Shown: one piece after another, positions 1-13,700 of the stretch
Numbering within the stretch: the stretch's first letter is position 1
How the letters are laid out: every line of letters starts with the position of its first letter
From: Monarcha castaneiventris obscurior
Lineage: Eukaryota > Chordata > Aves > Passeriformes > Monarchidae
Assembly (NCBI GenBank): GCA_026261815.1
Contig: JAMPIT010000856.1
Span: 10,648,001 to 10,712,000 of the forward strand
Direction of reading: 5' to 3'
Length of the DNA stretch: 64,000 nucleotides
Notes under the pieces: model-generated
What the model saw: only the letters and a program-made list of their open reading frames with translations
Databases searched by the model: none
What the model was told of the DNA's origin: nothing
Made by a program: the position numbers and the translations under genes

Positions 1-1509
1 TCTAAAGATTTCTTTTAATAAAGAGATGAACTCTGCAGCTGGGAATGAGAGTTGGCTTTTGGTCTGTATGATGGAGTTACTAAATGGTTATGTCTGGGAT
101 TTAAAGCAGCAGTTGGTAAATATATTTGATTTTAGTCTTTTCATGATTTTGTGGAGATATATTCTCTATAAAAAGAAGTAACAATCAGTAGAGAATCATA
201 AATATTTACATTTTTGGGAAGCTGCACTTCAGGAGCACTGTTGGATAGTGACAACCACGACACTTTTCTTTGAATGCCTATGCTGTGACACTCCACTAAG
301 TTGCTTCTCACTTCCCTCTCTAATCTTAGTTGCTATTGGGGAGTTACTGTTGTTGTTGTATGGTGCTGCTAAAGGACTGGAGAGCAGAAAGGTTCAAGTG
401 TTAAGAAAACATACATGCAGTCTTGATTGCTTAAAATATGCAAAAAGAGAGATCAGTCCAGTAATGTGGAGGCTCATGTGGATAGCTGTGGAAACCGAAC
501 TCCAGTTTTGGAGATTTTTTTATTTTATTTATTTCCTATCTCTAAATCCAAAGATCAACACAATGAGAAAAGTAATTCAATATAACCAACAGATTTTACT
601 TGTGAATTCAGTGGTACTTGGGATGCTGAGTCACCATTAGCAGTTCTACCCATTGCTAAAATGGAGCTCACTGTTGAGAAATAAATATTGGCCATTGGAA
701 GCTATTTACTGCAGGTGAAGTTAGATTCAAGACTGAAGTTTAGAATTTCCTTAACCTCATGCATTTGGCTTATTGCCATGAATATGAAATTAAGTTTCCA
801 TAAAAACTGCAAAATGTGAAAATAAGCAGCTCAGTAATCCTGAACTGAATTTGAGAACTAGGTAGCTTTGCTTCCAGATTTTTTCTTTGCAGTATTAGAG
901 TAGCAAAACCTCCCTGTCACATATTGCTTAAATGTGTGGCAAGTTCAAAAAGTAAGCTGATTCTGAGGGAAAACTGGATCTCTTTCATGAGCCTGGTAGC
1001 TTGGAATCTATGCAATGTCTTCAGTCCTCTAATGCTCTTCTGATTTCCCTAATGCTTGAGAAAGCTGGGATGTCCTTTTTGGTGTCTAAAACCCAAATGC
1101 AAAGGAAAAGATGGAGGAGTATGGTTTCAGGCATGGTGTTACTTTTAAAACTACAGCTATGATGATCACACGTTAGTTCCCAGACACTTTTCTTAATTCC
1201 CAGACACTTTTCATACTCTCATTGATGTTTACTTTCATTATCTGTTGGTAGCACTGCTTGTTGCCATTAGCTGTTGCCGCTAATACTTTTTCCACCTGGG
1301 GAAATATTTTGTGGCTAAGTTGCTTACAGAAGCAGGCTCTATCTTACTTGTGTTGGAGATGTTGCAATAAACAGTGTTTATAATTCTCTCCTGAATTCAG
1401 TCTTACCAGAACAGTGTCAAAAAAATAATCTTCAAGTACCTTCAAGTCCTTGTTCTTTTACACTTTAATCTTTTTATCGCTGACTTTTCTTATCTGAATC
1501 ATTCTTTAG
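1..1509 (+). other. GNA12: GNA12 intron 1 (3' part)
   Basis: This is the right-hand end of the intron between exon 1 (outside the window) and exon 2. It is AT-rich with no supportable coding exon. It ends in a T-rich tract and an AG at 1508-1509. The only internal structure seen is a 16-base direct duplication at 1177-1192 and 1197-1212, spaced 20 bases apart. The open frame at 248-640 has no recognisable domain or splice context and is taken as chance. Confidence 0.8.
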
Positions 1510-1725
1510 GGCTGCAGGGTTCTGGTTGACGCACGGGACAAACTGGGGATCCCTTGGCAGTACACGGAGAACGAGAAGCATGGAATGTTTCTGATGGCCT
1601 TTGAGAACAAAGCTGGAATGCCCATCGAGCCAGCCACCTTCCAGCTCTATGTGCCTGCCCTGGGCGTGCTCTGGAGGGATTCGGGAATCAAGGAAGCCTT
1701 CAGCCGTCGGAGCGAGTATCAGCTG
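1510..1725 (+). CDS. GNA12: GNA12 exon 2: G protein subunit alpha-12, helical domain
   Basis: Galpha12 is a membrane-associated GTPase that couples receptors to RhoGEFs (p115-RhoGEF, LARG, PDZ-RhoGEF) and so to RhoA. This exon encodes exactly 72 codons in phase 0, beginning [18 protein letters not shown] and ending RRSEYQL. It follows an AG at 1508-1509 and stops at a GTGAGT donor at 1726. The match to vertebrate Galpha12 is nearly residue for residue from memory. The motif GIPWQY...[15 protein letters not shown] distinguishes it from the paralogue Galpha13, which has a different sequence here. It covers most of the alpha-helical domain, about residues 104-175 in human numbering. A Cys stands second, where I recall Ser in human. 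Identification is very secure; the phase agrees with exon 3. Confidence 0.97.
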
Positions 1726-4700
1726 GTGAGTGCATCCGTCTCTGCGGTGGCAGGAGAAAGTTCTGCTGTATAAATCTCTCCTCAGCTGAAAGACATCCTG
1801 CTACGTGCAGGATGGAGCCACCCTGTTAGCTGTTTGTAGGAGTGCTGTAAATCTGAGCGCTTCAGCAGCAGAAAGAAGTGGTAATTGGAGCCAAACTTGA
1901 AAAACTACATGGCACTAAGAGGGAGTGGAAAAGTGCACATGACTGGATAAACTGGAAGAGCAAGAGGAACCAAAAAAGGCAGGAATTGGTTGAACTGAAA
2001 ATATTTTAGCAGCTCAGCAGGTCTGTTCATAGTAGGTCACTGATGAAGGCACACTTAATTTGTAACTTTCCAGTCCTGCCAGCTTGCACTGTATTGATAC
2101 TGGCAAACTCTTCCTGCATGCAGCTCTTTTGAAGTGAATGCAACACCCATTCCGGCTGCTGCTCCCTGACTGTTTCTTTTCATCCTGACGTCTGCAAGTG
2201 AAACTTGGATAAGCAACTGAAAGATGACAGTGAGCGTAAAAATGTGCTCTCTTCCCTGCTTTCTTGTTGTTAGGTCTTCATGCTCTTGTGCCAGAATAGC
2301 TGCACTTCTGGTATGGGATATGTTTCTGACAGCTGTTCATAATCCAGTCCTTCATATGTACAAGAAGGAGAGGATTTTTTTGTTCTTCTCCTTTTCTTCC
2401 CTGTTCTGTGGAACAAGGTACTGATCCAAACAACCTGGTAGCACAATTACTGTTATCATTGTTTAATTAGAGTGGTTAAAGGATAGAAATATGGCTTTGT
2501 ATAGTCTTTTTTAGATTCTTTCACAAGGGAGGTAGATACAGCTGAAGGAGAACTAGAGAAATTGAATAGTGAAATTCTGATTATTCCCTGATGCTGCTTC
2601 TGTGTGTGGGTTCTCTAGTTTCTGGTGCTGTAGTTAAACTCGTGCTGCAGCCCTTAGGTACTCGTCTGTCTCTACTAATAAGATGCCTGTTTGAGTCTTG
2701 TTGTTGCATATCTTTGAAATCTGTCTCTGAAGTATCATGAGACTGCCAAATAGGTGAAGAATAAATGAAATGGCAAAGTGAAACTGTCACAGGATGATTG
2801 AATAAACCTCACTTCCTTAGGCTAAAAATGAAACAATTTCCATGTTACAGCACTGGGGGAGGGGGAAGGATGTGCAGGGGGAGAGAGGATGGATTAATTG
2901 TTCCATTATTCCTAGCATCTGTAGACACAGGCTTTGCTGTTCTAAGCACTGTTCAAATGTGGAATAAAGAGATGGTTCGTGCCACAGGGAACTTGAATTT
3001 ACCATGAAACAACTGCTAAGAGAATCCAGTGTAGTAAGCAATAGTTGCATCAGCAGCCTGTTAAGGTTGGTTGTTTGTTTTTTTTTCCCTGGGAAATGCT
3101 ATGGTCAAGCATGGATTTTGTTTGTAGAGGGAGATTCAGATGGGGATCATGTGGGAGGTTCATTCTTGTACTGGTTAGCAATAAAGGAGTATCAAACTGG
3201 GGGAAAAAAAGTCCCATTTGTTGAATAAATAGCGTTCCAAAAGTAGTAGGCCTACCTCTGCATTCCCTGGCTTAGAGGATTAAACAGGAAATACCAAAAA
3301 AATTAAAAAGCCCCACAGAAACAAAGCAGAAAGGCATGCAAGTGATCATTTGATATGCTGTCATCTCCAACATCATGCTGCAGTTCCGTGGTGCATCCTT
3401 TTGGATGCCATTGATGGAACCTGTGTGGTGTTACTGGGGCAGCTGGAACTGCTGCAGGCACCAGGGCTGTTACCCTGTCAGTAGTGCAGCCATGAGTGTC
3501 ACAAAAACACTGTGACTCCATCCCAGTCCTGCACCTGTGGCACTGGCAACATGAAAATCTGGGTGCTGTTATTTTATTGTGCAGGCTGCAGCACCAGGGG
3601 ATTAGAAATTGCCTCAGTTGTAATGAAAAAAAAGCACTTGGCTGCATAAAAGGTTTCTAAATGTAGTACATTGGTCTCAATGATACAAATGCTGCTTGGA
3701 TTAAACAAATTATTAACACTGTAATAACTTGAACAAGTTTCCATAGCTTCCTTCTCAGTTCAGCAGATGTCTGATTACCTGAGTATATGGGAATTAGCAA
3801 CTGTACCATTCCTTTAGAAAAAAAAGCTTAAAACTACATAACATTTTAAAGAAAGAGGTGGTTTAAGGAGATGCCTAATTTGTAATTGCATATGGTATGT
3901 ATAAACCCATACCTTCATTTAGTTTAAACCCTTGCTGGATATAGACTTGTGTAAATAAATAGAAGCCAGATATAGTGGACTCTGAGAAAATAAATCTTTT
4001 CTGAACTGATTTTAACTCAGGCTAAAGAAAACCTCTGCATCAGCACTCTCTTTCTTCCCTAGTATAAGCGAGCTATTTAATGGAATATGCTTGGTTTCAA
4101 CTGAATTTATTATCTTTAAAATAGTTCTTAAATGATCACCAAAATTTTGCAGCTTTACATTACTGTCATCTTTCTGAATGTGCCTTGACACTGTTTGAAA
4201 AAACAACCCCACTCAGCACTGGCATTTTCTTCACCCTGGTCTTGCAGTCAACTGAACACCAGCTTTTTTTTTAATCATTGTTGTTATTTTGGCTTCAAAG
4301 CCATAGTATTATTGGTCTGCTCTTGAATGCTCTGTTTCTCCAGGAAGTTGTGTGGCTGTTAAAAAGTAAAACGTGTTGGTTGGTTGACTAGAGCTGAAAA
4401 TTGCAGTGTGCAGGTGCCTTCCTATGGTCTGCAGTGCCCAGCTCAGTGACTGACTCAGCAGTAACAAACTTGTTGAAAGAAAACGGCTCTGACCATAACC
4501 CTGTGCAATCTCAAAACTGCTTCTCTGGCACCACAGAAGCTGCCTCTGGGCATTTGAGTGTTTTCTGCTTCATACTCAGTGCCTACAAGTGCTGGTTGTA
4601 AATCCCTGTCTGGGTCTTTGAGCATTTCAGAAGTGAGTGGGTGGATTCTACAATAGCAGGCTGCTTTTTTTTTTGCTTTTGTCTTCCCAGCCTTTCTTAA

Positions 4701-7700
4701 AGCAGACTAACCAATTTTGCTTTCTTTTCACAAACATCAGCCTCTCGCTCTTCCCCTGCCCCAGCCAGTCCCCACCAACCCAAGTTCCTCTGTTCCTTGT
4801 ATGGGAGCCAAGTAGTTTGGGGACAAAAGCTTCATTGTATGTTTGCTTCCATTGTCACGTCTGTCCTCGTTTTTTAACTACTGGAATAGGAATTCCTTTG
4901 TAATCAGAATGGGATTTTTCTCCCTTCTCCCCTGCCCTCATTATCCCCCCACCCCATTTTCTGTCTGTGTGTTGGAAAGGAATACATTGGTCGCGAGTCT
5001 CCAAATGTCCTGTAACGTTTGTTCTTCGGAGGGTGCCTCTGGTAGTTTGGGCAAGGGGCTGGAAGTCCCCCATTACCAGCAGGGGGAGACAAATCCCACT
5101 GGGAATGGGATTTCCAGCAGGATTTGGCTGCCAGGGTGGAAGCTTCCTCAGTTTGAGCCTAATGACAAGTCCTTGGGTGTATTTGGGAGTTTGGGTGTGT
5201 GTATCTGCAGGCTCTTTTTCACCCATAAATGACATTTCCTCTTATGCTATAAACCGTGGAGACCAAGGCCAAGATAGAAATTGCTTTGGTCATGTGGTTT
5301 CTGTTCCATTTTGTGGTTTGGGATTTTTTTAGGGGGGTTTTTTCCATCCTCTCAGGTCTCTAGTGTGAGAATGTGAGAAGCCATTCACTTCTTCTCTAAT
5401 GTGTCCAGAACAAAAAGTCTTGACACAAGGTTAGATACTCTTTTGACTTCTTGCATCTTGGTGTGCTTGCTGTCATGCTGGGTAAAGATGGGACAAATAG
5501 GGCTTATCAGGGAAAAAAAATTATATTTTTGTCACGGGCAGAACAGATGTATAGTGATGAGCAGATCTGCCAAGGCCATCATGTGGCTTCATCAGTTCTT
5601 AGAACAAAATTGACATTGTTGATATAGAGAATATGTTCATGATCCGTCACCAGAATATCAATTGAAATTGTTGTTATCCATGTATTAATATTATTATTGG
5701 TGTTCTCTGCACTGTTAAAAGACTTTCTGGTGTTTTAGTAGCTCTTTTTAAAAGGAAAAATAAATGTCAGCATTAATGGGAAGTTGTGGTTCCTGAGAGG
5801 GAAGTAAGACTCTTGCAAATATAGACAAAAACCTTACTACTGTGTCCGTAGCTATTTTTAGATGTGTGCACAGGGAATTGTATGGAACGCTTCCATTAAT
5901 ACTTCAAATACTGAGAGCCTCTGAAGCCTTGGATGTGGGAAGACTCTGGAAAATGTTTTAAGGACCCTTTCTTTTCTATTCATTCACCATTCTCTGTGTG
6001 TTTGAGGTGAGGGGGAATTGGGGGATATTTGTAATAGGACATGGGTCACTACCCTGAGAATTAACTATGGGGTTTGTTGTTTTTCCTTTGAGCAGCCCCT
6101 GGAATTGGTTAAATTCTGCTTGCCAGGACAGGCACTGTCAGTGCACTGGAGCACTGCAGAGGGAGCAGCCTGCTCCTTGGGGTGGGAGAGCTTTGTTGCT
6201 GCATTCTCCCCATGCAAGGAGTGATGGCTTCACAGCCTCCCAGGCAGGCAGCTGTGTGTTCTGAGCAGTGTGCAGGGGAGGCACCAGTTATTCACACTAA
6301 TTCGTGATTCAGGGTAGGCAAAGTGTGGCTTAAATGTCTTTATTTTTGTACAGAAGTGCTCAGGACAACAGTGATGTAATCAGGAGTTGGGCTGTACGTT
6401 GGCCCTGAGGCACTGGGAGATTTTGTGGCAGCATTTGACTGAAGCCAAGTGAATTGAGAGATAGAGCAGCAGAGAACTGACTTAATGTGAGAAGTGGGTG
6501 ATTTTCGAAGTGACATATTCAGTGAAATCTACAGCAATGGGCTGCATTTTGTGAGAATTCTTCAGTGCACTTTAGCAGAGATTTTCTGAATCCTGAAGTA
6601 TGAAGTTTCCAACTGATTATTTCTCTTCAAGATGCAATGGCAGAGTAGAGCCAGACCTAAAAGCATGTTTCTGGGCAATTTGCTCTTTCAGCACATATGG
6701 CACAGCCCAGAAATGCAGGAATACTTGTGCCTGGCATTGCTGTGAAACACTTGCTGATGCACTTGAGGAAATACCGAGTGTCAAATCGAGCCCAGCTTAT
6801 ACAATTGGCTGTAACACAAAAATGAGCTCTTCTCTCTGCAAACTACTGTTTGAATATGAGCTTACACAAGAGACTGAATGTTGCCTATTCTGCAAGGATG
6901 ATTTTTTTTTTTCCCCAGAGCCGTGAAACTCTCATATTTCATCAGTGAAATCCGCTGAGGCTTGACCAATGCTGGTGAGATGTACAAAGGGAATAACCAC
7001 ACTGTTCAAAGTGCCAGCCTGGGAAATCTTGTTAGCATTTAATGCATGTAATTGGGACTAGGCAGCAACTCTTTGCCAAATTACTTTTGAGCTCTGCATG
7101 GGTATTTCCTAGCTTGCAGAACTCCTGTGAAACTAAATTATTTCTGGGAAGTTACGTGGTTTTTTGTTTTCTTTTCTAGATCTGGATAGGACATACCACT
7201 GTAACCCACAAAATTTTTTTACAAAACAAGAGATTGACAGTAGAGCTGCAGTGCAGAAACTCATGTTTGCTGTTGCTGAGCCTTAATTTTTTGTATTTGC
7301 ATATGATTAGTGCTGAAAGTCAAGTATATCTGTTTCTAACAATATCATAAGATTTATTTCTTTTTTAAAGCTAATTGTGAAGCTGTGGATGGTAAATAGG
7401 CTTGTCTGAATTATAGCTAGTACATGTAAGGAATGATAATGCTGTATTTTATATAGATAATACAATAAGAGTCCATTATAATCTGGTTTTGTTATGTTAG
7501 AATTCTGAAACAGTGGCCTTATCTGACAAAAGATGTCATATTAACCCAAAAGATCACGGACTTGCAGACATTATCAATGCAGCATGAATAATACCCTGCT
7601 CTGGACTTGTACAGAAGGGAGAGTTATGAAGATGTTTCTTAGTTAAATATCTGAGCAAGGTTTTAGGCCAGTGTGATGGCAATTAAGTGCCAAAGATCTA

Positions 7701-10700
7701 GATCTAAATTCTCAGTTCCAGTTCTGTTTCCAGTCCCAAAACCTCCAAAGTTTATGGTTGGGTTATGGAGCCAGACTCATCTCTGTACAGCAGGAGAAGT
7801 TAATTGCTTGTTTAAGTGTAATACTGCAAAGCATGGTGGCTGCTCTGCAGCAGGAAGGATTAGCAGCTGGAGTCCCTGGCTCCTAATCCTGTCTCTATGA
7901 CCAAATAGGAAAATTTTTTTCAGAGCATGGTCTCAAGTAAGAACCCTCAAACAGAAGTGGCATTTTGTTAAAGGAGGTGAAAGTCGGTGAGTTATAGTTT
8001 AGGTTTCATTAAAAATTGAGAGACAACAAAGCAAAATGCAGCTGGAAACGGTCACACAAAATTCTGTGGATATTGGCTAAGGCTGTAGAGTTCTTCAGCT
8101 TGCATCTGCAGAAGTTAAATCCTCAGTCTCCTATTCTATTTGCAATATTCTAAAAATAAATGTTTCAATGAGATATGTTAATGGGCCTGCTGCCGCCAGA
8201 GAGCTCCTGGAGCAGTGTGGGGTTTGGCTGTGCCAGTGTGCCTTGACAGTCAGGGATTCAGCCTGAGGACTGAGCTGGAGCAGGAGGCACAGTTGGAGAT
8301 GTTGGCTGTCACCCACAGGAAGGAGTGCTGCACTTGGTACTCTCAGCTTTGCTTTAAGTGCCATTGAACAAGAGGTGAGAAGAACTTGCATTTAAAGTAG
8401 GCTGGATTCACAACCATTTAGGGAATCACTGCAAATCATTTTGAATTCTAGCAAAACCTGCTCTTGCAATGTCTTTTCCCAGTGACAGGAGCTGTTCTCT
8501 GAGGCAGAACCAACCTTAGAAAGCTGTGATGGGTAAAACAGTCATTAGCCTTTCTTAAATACTTTGTGCTATTGGAGAGAAATAAGAAGAACCAGAAAGG
8601 TCATGAATTATGACTTTTTTAAAACAGTGTAAGTGGAAAAGTCTTGGAGAACAGCAGTTTGTTACTGTACCTACCTGAAGCCTCAACCAAGCATTGAGTG
8701 GTAAATGCTCTGTGGAAAAATAGAAGGATTCTTGCCATGAATTTCTCCTGACCTTGGGTTGTGACAAAGTGCAACAGCTGGGTGAAATGTAGCCTGCATG
8801 GAATTGGGAGGATAAGTTGGAAAGTAATGAGCAGATCATACATAATAAATAAGTGGATAACAAGAAATTGATATGCCTACCATATGGGAGCTGAGATGGA
8901 CCTGAATAAAAAGAGCTGTGCTACTGGCTGTCCTGCTATTCTGTATTGTGAATTCCGAGCACTCTACAACTTTTAAATTCTTACATTATTTAAAGATCAA
9001 AAACTTGGTGCAAAATCACCTCTAAAGTCTGTAAGATGTACAATTAATGCACTTCATTAATGCTCTGCTCTCGATGGGTACCAAAAGGCTGAAATTCAGA
9101 CTTAGTGTGGCCCTGCCTTTAATTTGCAGGTTCTTGGAGGCAGATTAAAAAGTCTGGTACTATGTAAAGCTTCCTGTAGGAACTGTTTGCTATTAGCCCT
9201 TGGAAACCAATACATCTTGACTGCATTGTTGGTGTGGTTAAGAGAAATGAGAGAAACAACTTCATATTTACAGCTCCCATGGTGAAAATTCATTGCAAGT
9301 GTTTGCATCTTGCCTAACGACTGCCATTTTTCTGGTGGAAAGATTTCTTTTTCCTTATGTGTATTTTACTAAGTACAGACTTTTTTGTCTTTACCTCTTA
9401 GTAATTGAGCCCCTTAGAGAACTGTCTGGGTGTCCCAAAAGATTTTTTTACTCACCCCTACCTCTCTGTATGTGGATGGAAGTGGCTATGGTTTGATGTC
9501 TTACCTTCAACAACAGCACTGAAACCCTAAATCTAATGTTCTTAGGCTGGAAAAGTCCTTTTGGCTCCCAGCTCTTGAGAATAAATGCCACCTTGGTTCT
9601 GGAAAGAAGCTTTAATTTTATTATGCATAAAATAATTAGAAAAAATACTCGGTGTGTTTGTCTTTGCAGAATTGTTGTTCTAAGCCCTAATTAGTGCTAC
9701 TCTAAATCTTGCAGGACTGTATTGAATATGAGGATTTGTTCAGAGCAAGTACAGCTGTAATTAATCTTTGCATTCCCATCAAGAAATGCTGGCACATGCT
9801 GTGAGAAACAAGGAAGGAAACTTTCAGTTCAGGCTGTCTGAGCCAGTACCCAACTGCAGCTACAAACCACTGGAGTAATCTCTTTATCCCTTTCTAGTGT
9901 GCAGGAAAGGTCTGGGCAGAGACAAATCCAGCCCAGTGAGCAGCCTTCAGCTTTTGATTATGCTGTTTAATTTCATACTCAGAAAGTTTTTAATGGACCT
10001 CAGTCATTCAGCAGACTTTGAAATTGGCAACTAGTATCACCTTAGAGATTCCCAGTAATGAAAATGTATTACAGAAATCTGAGAAGTGAGACACATTTAA
10101 AGGTGCACCCTTTGAATGACAAAGGGAGTCTAATGAAGGGTTCCTTCTGAAATTTGGTGGAAGCAGGAGAGAACTCAAGTATTCAGTAATGAGCATCTGT
10201 GTAGCTTAAAGCCATGGTAGCACAAGGACAACTTTTATTTTAGTTGCTACAAAAATACTTCATTATGCAGAGACATATATTTAATGTTTATCTGCCTAAA
10301 ACCAAAGAATATTGTTTGTAGTGGAAAGGCTCCACTTGTCAGACTGGTTTCATCCCTTCAGTCTCAAAGATACAACTGAAAAGGAGACTTTTACATTTGT
10401 GTTCCCATGATACAGGAGTTCAGAGTTTTTGTTGTATGAAAGTTAATGTGCACTACTTAAAGATCCAGCAAGGACTGTCTTAGCTGTGTGAAGGAAAAGA
10501 GGGAGTTCTTGCTGCTTGCTGTGTGCTATATTTGCAGTTTTCTGACCCTGTGGCTGGTTTCAGGAAATTGGGGGAGAAAAAGAGGCACTGCCCAAGAAGA
10601 GGTGACTGGTTTTGTTAAGCCTGTCTCCCTGACATGGCTCTCTGCTCGGAGCAGCAGTGCTGACAGTGCACTTCAGAAAGTTCCAGTTTTACAAGTCAGC

Positions 10701-13700
10701 CTTTTGTACCTCATTTATATGTTCTTTGTAGTGATTCAGCTTTCCTTTGGTACCCATTCAGCTTTTTATTGCTACCAAACCTTGTGCTTTTCACCTAGAA
10801 CTGGAACAGCCAACAAGGGTGTTTTCAGTGCCTTAAAAATTTTTCTAAAAGATTCCCTTGAGAAAAAAGCAGTAAGAGGTTAAGGCTTGAATTTTTCAAA
10901 GGGGCCACTGATTTTAATAGGATAATGGGTAATGAATGCTTTCAGGCTTTCCTGAATATCCTAGTTTATTGTAAGCTATGTAGGATCAAGAACAAGTAAC
11001 AAGAGCAGATGAACAAATAAGCAAAACATTAAAAACTAGGTCTGTTTTTACGAGAAAGTCTTACTGGCATATCTTCTGTATTTTTATGCTTAACAGATAC
11101 TTGAAGTTGTTCTTTGCTTGTCACACTGACAGTGAATTATGGTTAATGAGCCCATGTTTTTTAAAAGATGGGACCTGACAGAAAGATGAAAAGGAAAATG
11201 CAGGTAGGATGGTTAGGCAGCAGTAACCTGCTCAGGTTGTGATGTTGTACCCTTGCTACCTATCCAGATCCTGACCTTTTTGCAATGACTTCTCAAAAAG
11301 ATTGTAATGTCTTTAACCTGCTGTTCTTCTGTTTATTCCCCTGCTGTTCCCCAAACAAGCCTGTTTTGCCTTAAAACATGGAGAGTTTTGCTGAATGCAA
11401 ACCACTCTTAGCTTCAGCTTACCTTGGGCTGTAGCTCTGGGACAGAGTAATCCAGTGAGCAATAGGAAATGGTGGTTTGGGGAGTTCTGCTTTGCATTGT
11501 GCTCTTGCTTATGTTGGCACAAGTGGGTTTTTTGTAGGCTGCTCTTAGAGGAGAGGCAGAATGCAGCCTGGGGGTGACTGAGCACAGCTGAGGGGGAAGG
11601 AACAAAGCAATGGGCATCACACGAGTTGCCTTAACCTGGTGCTTGTCAAGGAGTGATGGCAGTGTCTTTATCTCACTGATCCTTCTCCCAAGCAATGGTT
11701 CCTTTCCTGATGCCAAAATAAGATGCCTGTACCTCAGAGATCCGTTTTTTTCAATGTTAGTGCTCCGAGTTACCAGAGTATCTGAAGTGTTCATGGACTG
11801 TTCAAATCCAGGCTCTGTTTCTGAGGTATTGAGTGTGGAGGAGGAGGAGAGCAGAGGAAAGGAAGAAACAGGGTTTGACTTTTGGCTTCTGGGTTTCTGT
11901 GCAGTGGTAGCTGTGCGACAGGGAAGGGTTTTACAGATCAGATGACTTAAGATGCATCTGAATGCCATACTGTTCCAGGAAATATCTCAGTGCTCCAAAG
12001 TGCCACAAACCAACCAGCTGATAAGCAGACACTGGTGGAGGGAGCAGAGCTGTTGAGTTCCCTTCCCAGAGGAGAAGGGTAAGGTCAGCTCAGTGTTTCA
12101 CTTCTTTCTCAGCTGCACTGCTGGGAAGGCTTCTGTCACAAAGGTCTCCACCTTCTCATGAGTTTGCAGCTATACCTAAAGCAGCTCTGAGGAGTAAACC
12201 TGTTTCGCTCTATTATTGACTTAGGATTTGGGGGAGGGCACAAAAACTTCTTGGAAACATCATGCAAGATTTTCTGTTTGAGAAAGTGGAAAACATGTTG
12301 CTCTGAGAAGTAATTTATTGACACCTTTCAAATGTCTCCTCTGTGCACAACACAGATTCCTGCAGTCAGACTGTGGCAGACTTGTGCTTCACTTGGCTTT
12401 CCTCCTGAACAAACTGTTGGTGTTTGTCCTTAGAAGGTCTGCTCTCCACCCCGCCCCCAAAGCTCTTAATTTGACTTGCTTTCCTTGATACTTGCTTAAT
12501 TCTACTTTGGAAAACTCAGTAAAATCTCAAACTGGAAAAGCACTGGTTTATTGATGGAACTCTTTCCCATTTAATTTCACCTCTGAATTCAAGACCTTGA
12601 TCCGTGTGGTTTCAGTCTGGTCAGAGTACAGCAGTGAATCAGTGATGGTGTTAGATGTGGGCAGGAGACAAAAGAGCCACCTACTATATCCTCTTTTCTG
12701 TCTTCTTTCTTCCAGCCCAGCACATGCATTCCTGGTTGCAGGGAGTTCAGCTGGCCATCCACGTGGCTGGACTGCTGCCCTCTCTCCAGTTCAGTAGGAT
12801 GTGACCGAGGCTTTAATTAGGATTTTTTTTATAGGCTAGTCTGCTCAACAGCTTGGAAAAGTTTGTTAAACTCACTTCGTTTTCCACTGTGGCTTGATTA
12901 ATTTCTATGTGTAGATGATGCCTTGAGGATGGAAGCTGTCGCTTATTTCTAATCACGTATTTCATCTTTAGATTTGCTTTGAGACCTGAAAGAGAACAAA
13001 TTCTGAAATTAAATTAAAAGTAGTTTAGGTTGCATGAAATCTTCATACTGCAGTATTAATAGGGTAAAGGTTTAAGTGCAGATTTGGAGAATTTCTCCTC
13101 CTCATGCCAAAACAGGCATCAGGAAAAAATAGCTGATATGGTTTGATGTGAATAGATAAAAAAACCTTGCAAGATAATGCCTATAAATACAATCACAGAG
13201 AAAACTTGACTTGATTGTGAATGGAAACTGAAGTTTATTTCAGGTCACCAAAGGTCCTTTGAAGTTCATTCATCAGCTGGACTCAACACACGGTGCTGTC
13301 ACTGGCACTGGAGCAGGAGAGATGAGGTTGTGGGGAGGGCAGTCACAGCTTGGGTGAAACCCTCTCACAGACCCAAAATGCAGCTGGGAACTAATGAAAT
13401 AAGTATTCTTGGCATGGGGCAGCATGATCTGGGGGATTTACAGGTGTGTGTGAAGGTCAGACTTGGTAGATACAGGTCTTGGTGTAAGTGGAGGAGCACG
13501 AGGCGCTGAGGAGAGGTGCAGAGAGCAGGATGAGAATTTCCACTGGTTGGAAAGGCACTGGGAAGGCAGGCAGGGGAGCAGCTGGCAGAAGCTGCACCTC
13601 AGAGTTCAGAGCTGGTCAGTTCTAAGTCTCTTAGAATTAACAAATACCCAACTTTTATTGAAAAAGGAAGTTTTTGTTTCTGGGGCAAATGATTTTTGAA

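Noticed and set aside
11414..11968. 184-codon minus-strand frame inside GNA12 intron 2
   Set aside because: It has a low-complexity Ser/Thr-rich product with no family resemblance, splice sites or poly(A) signal. It is a single chance frame in 20 kb of intron.
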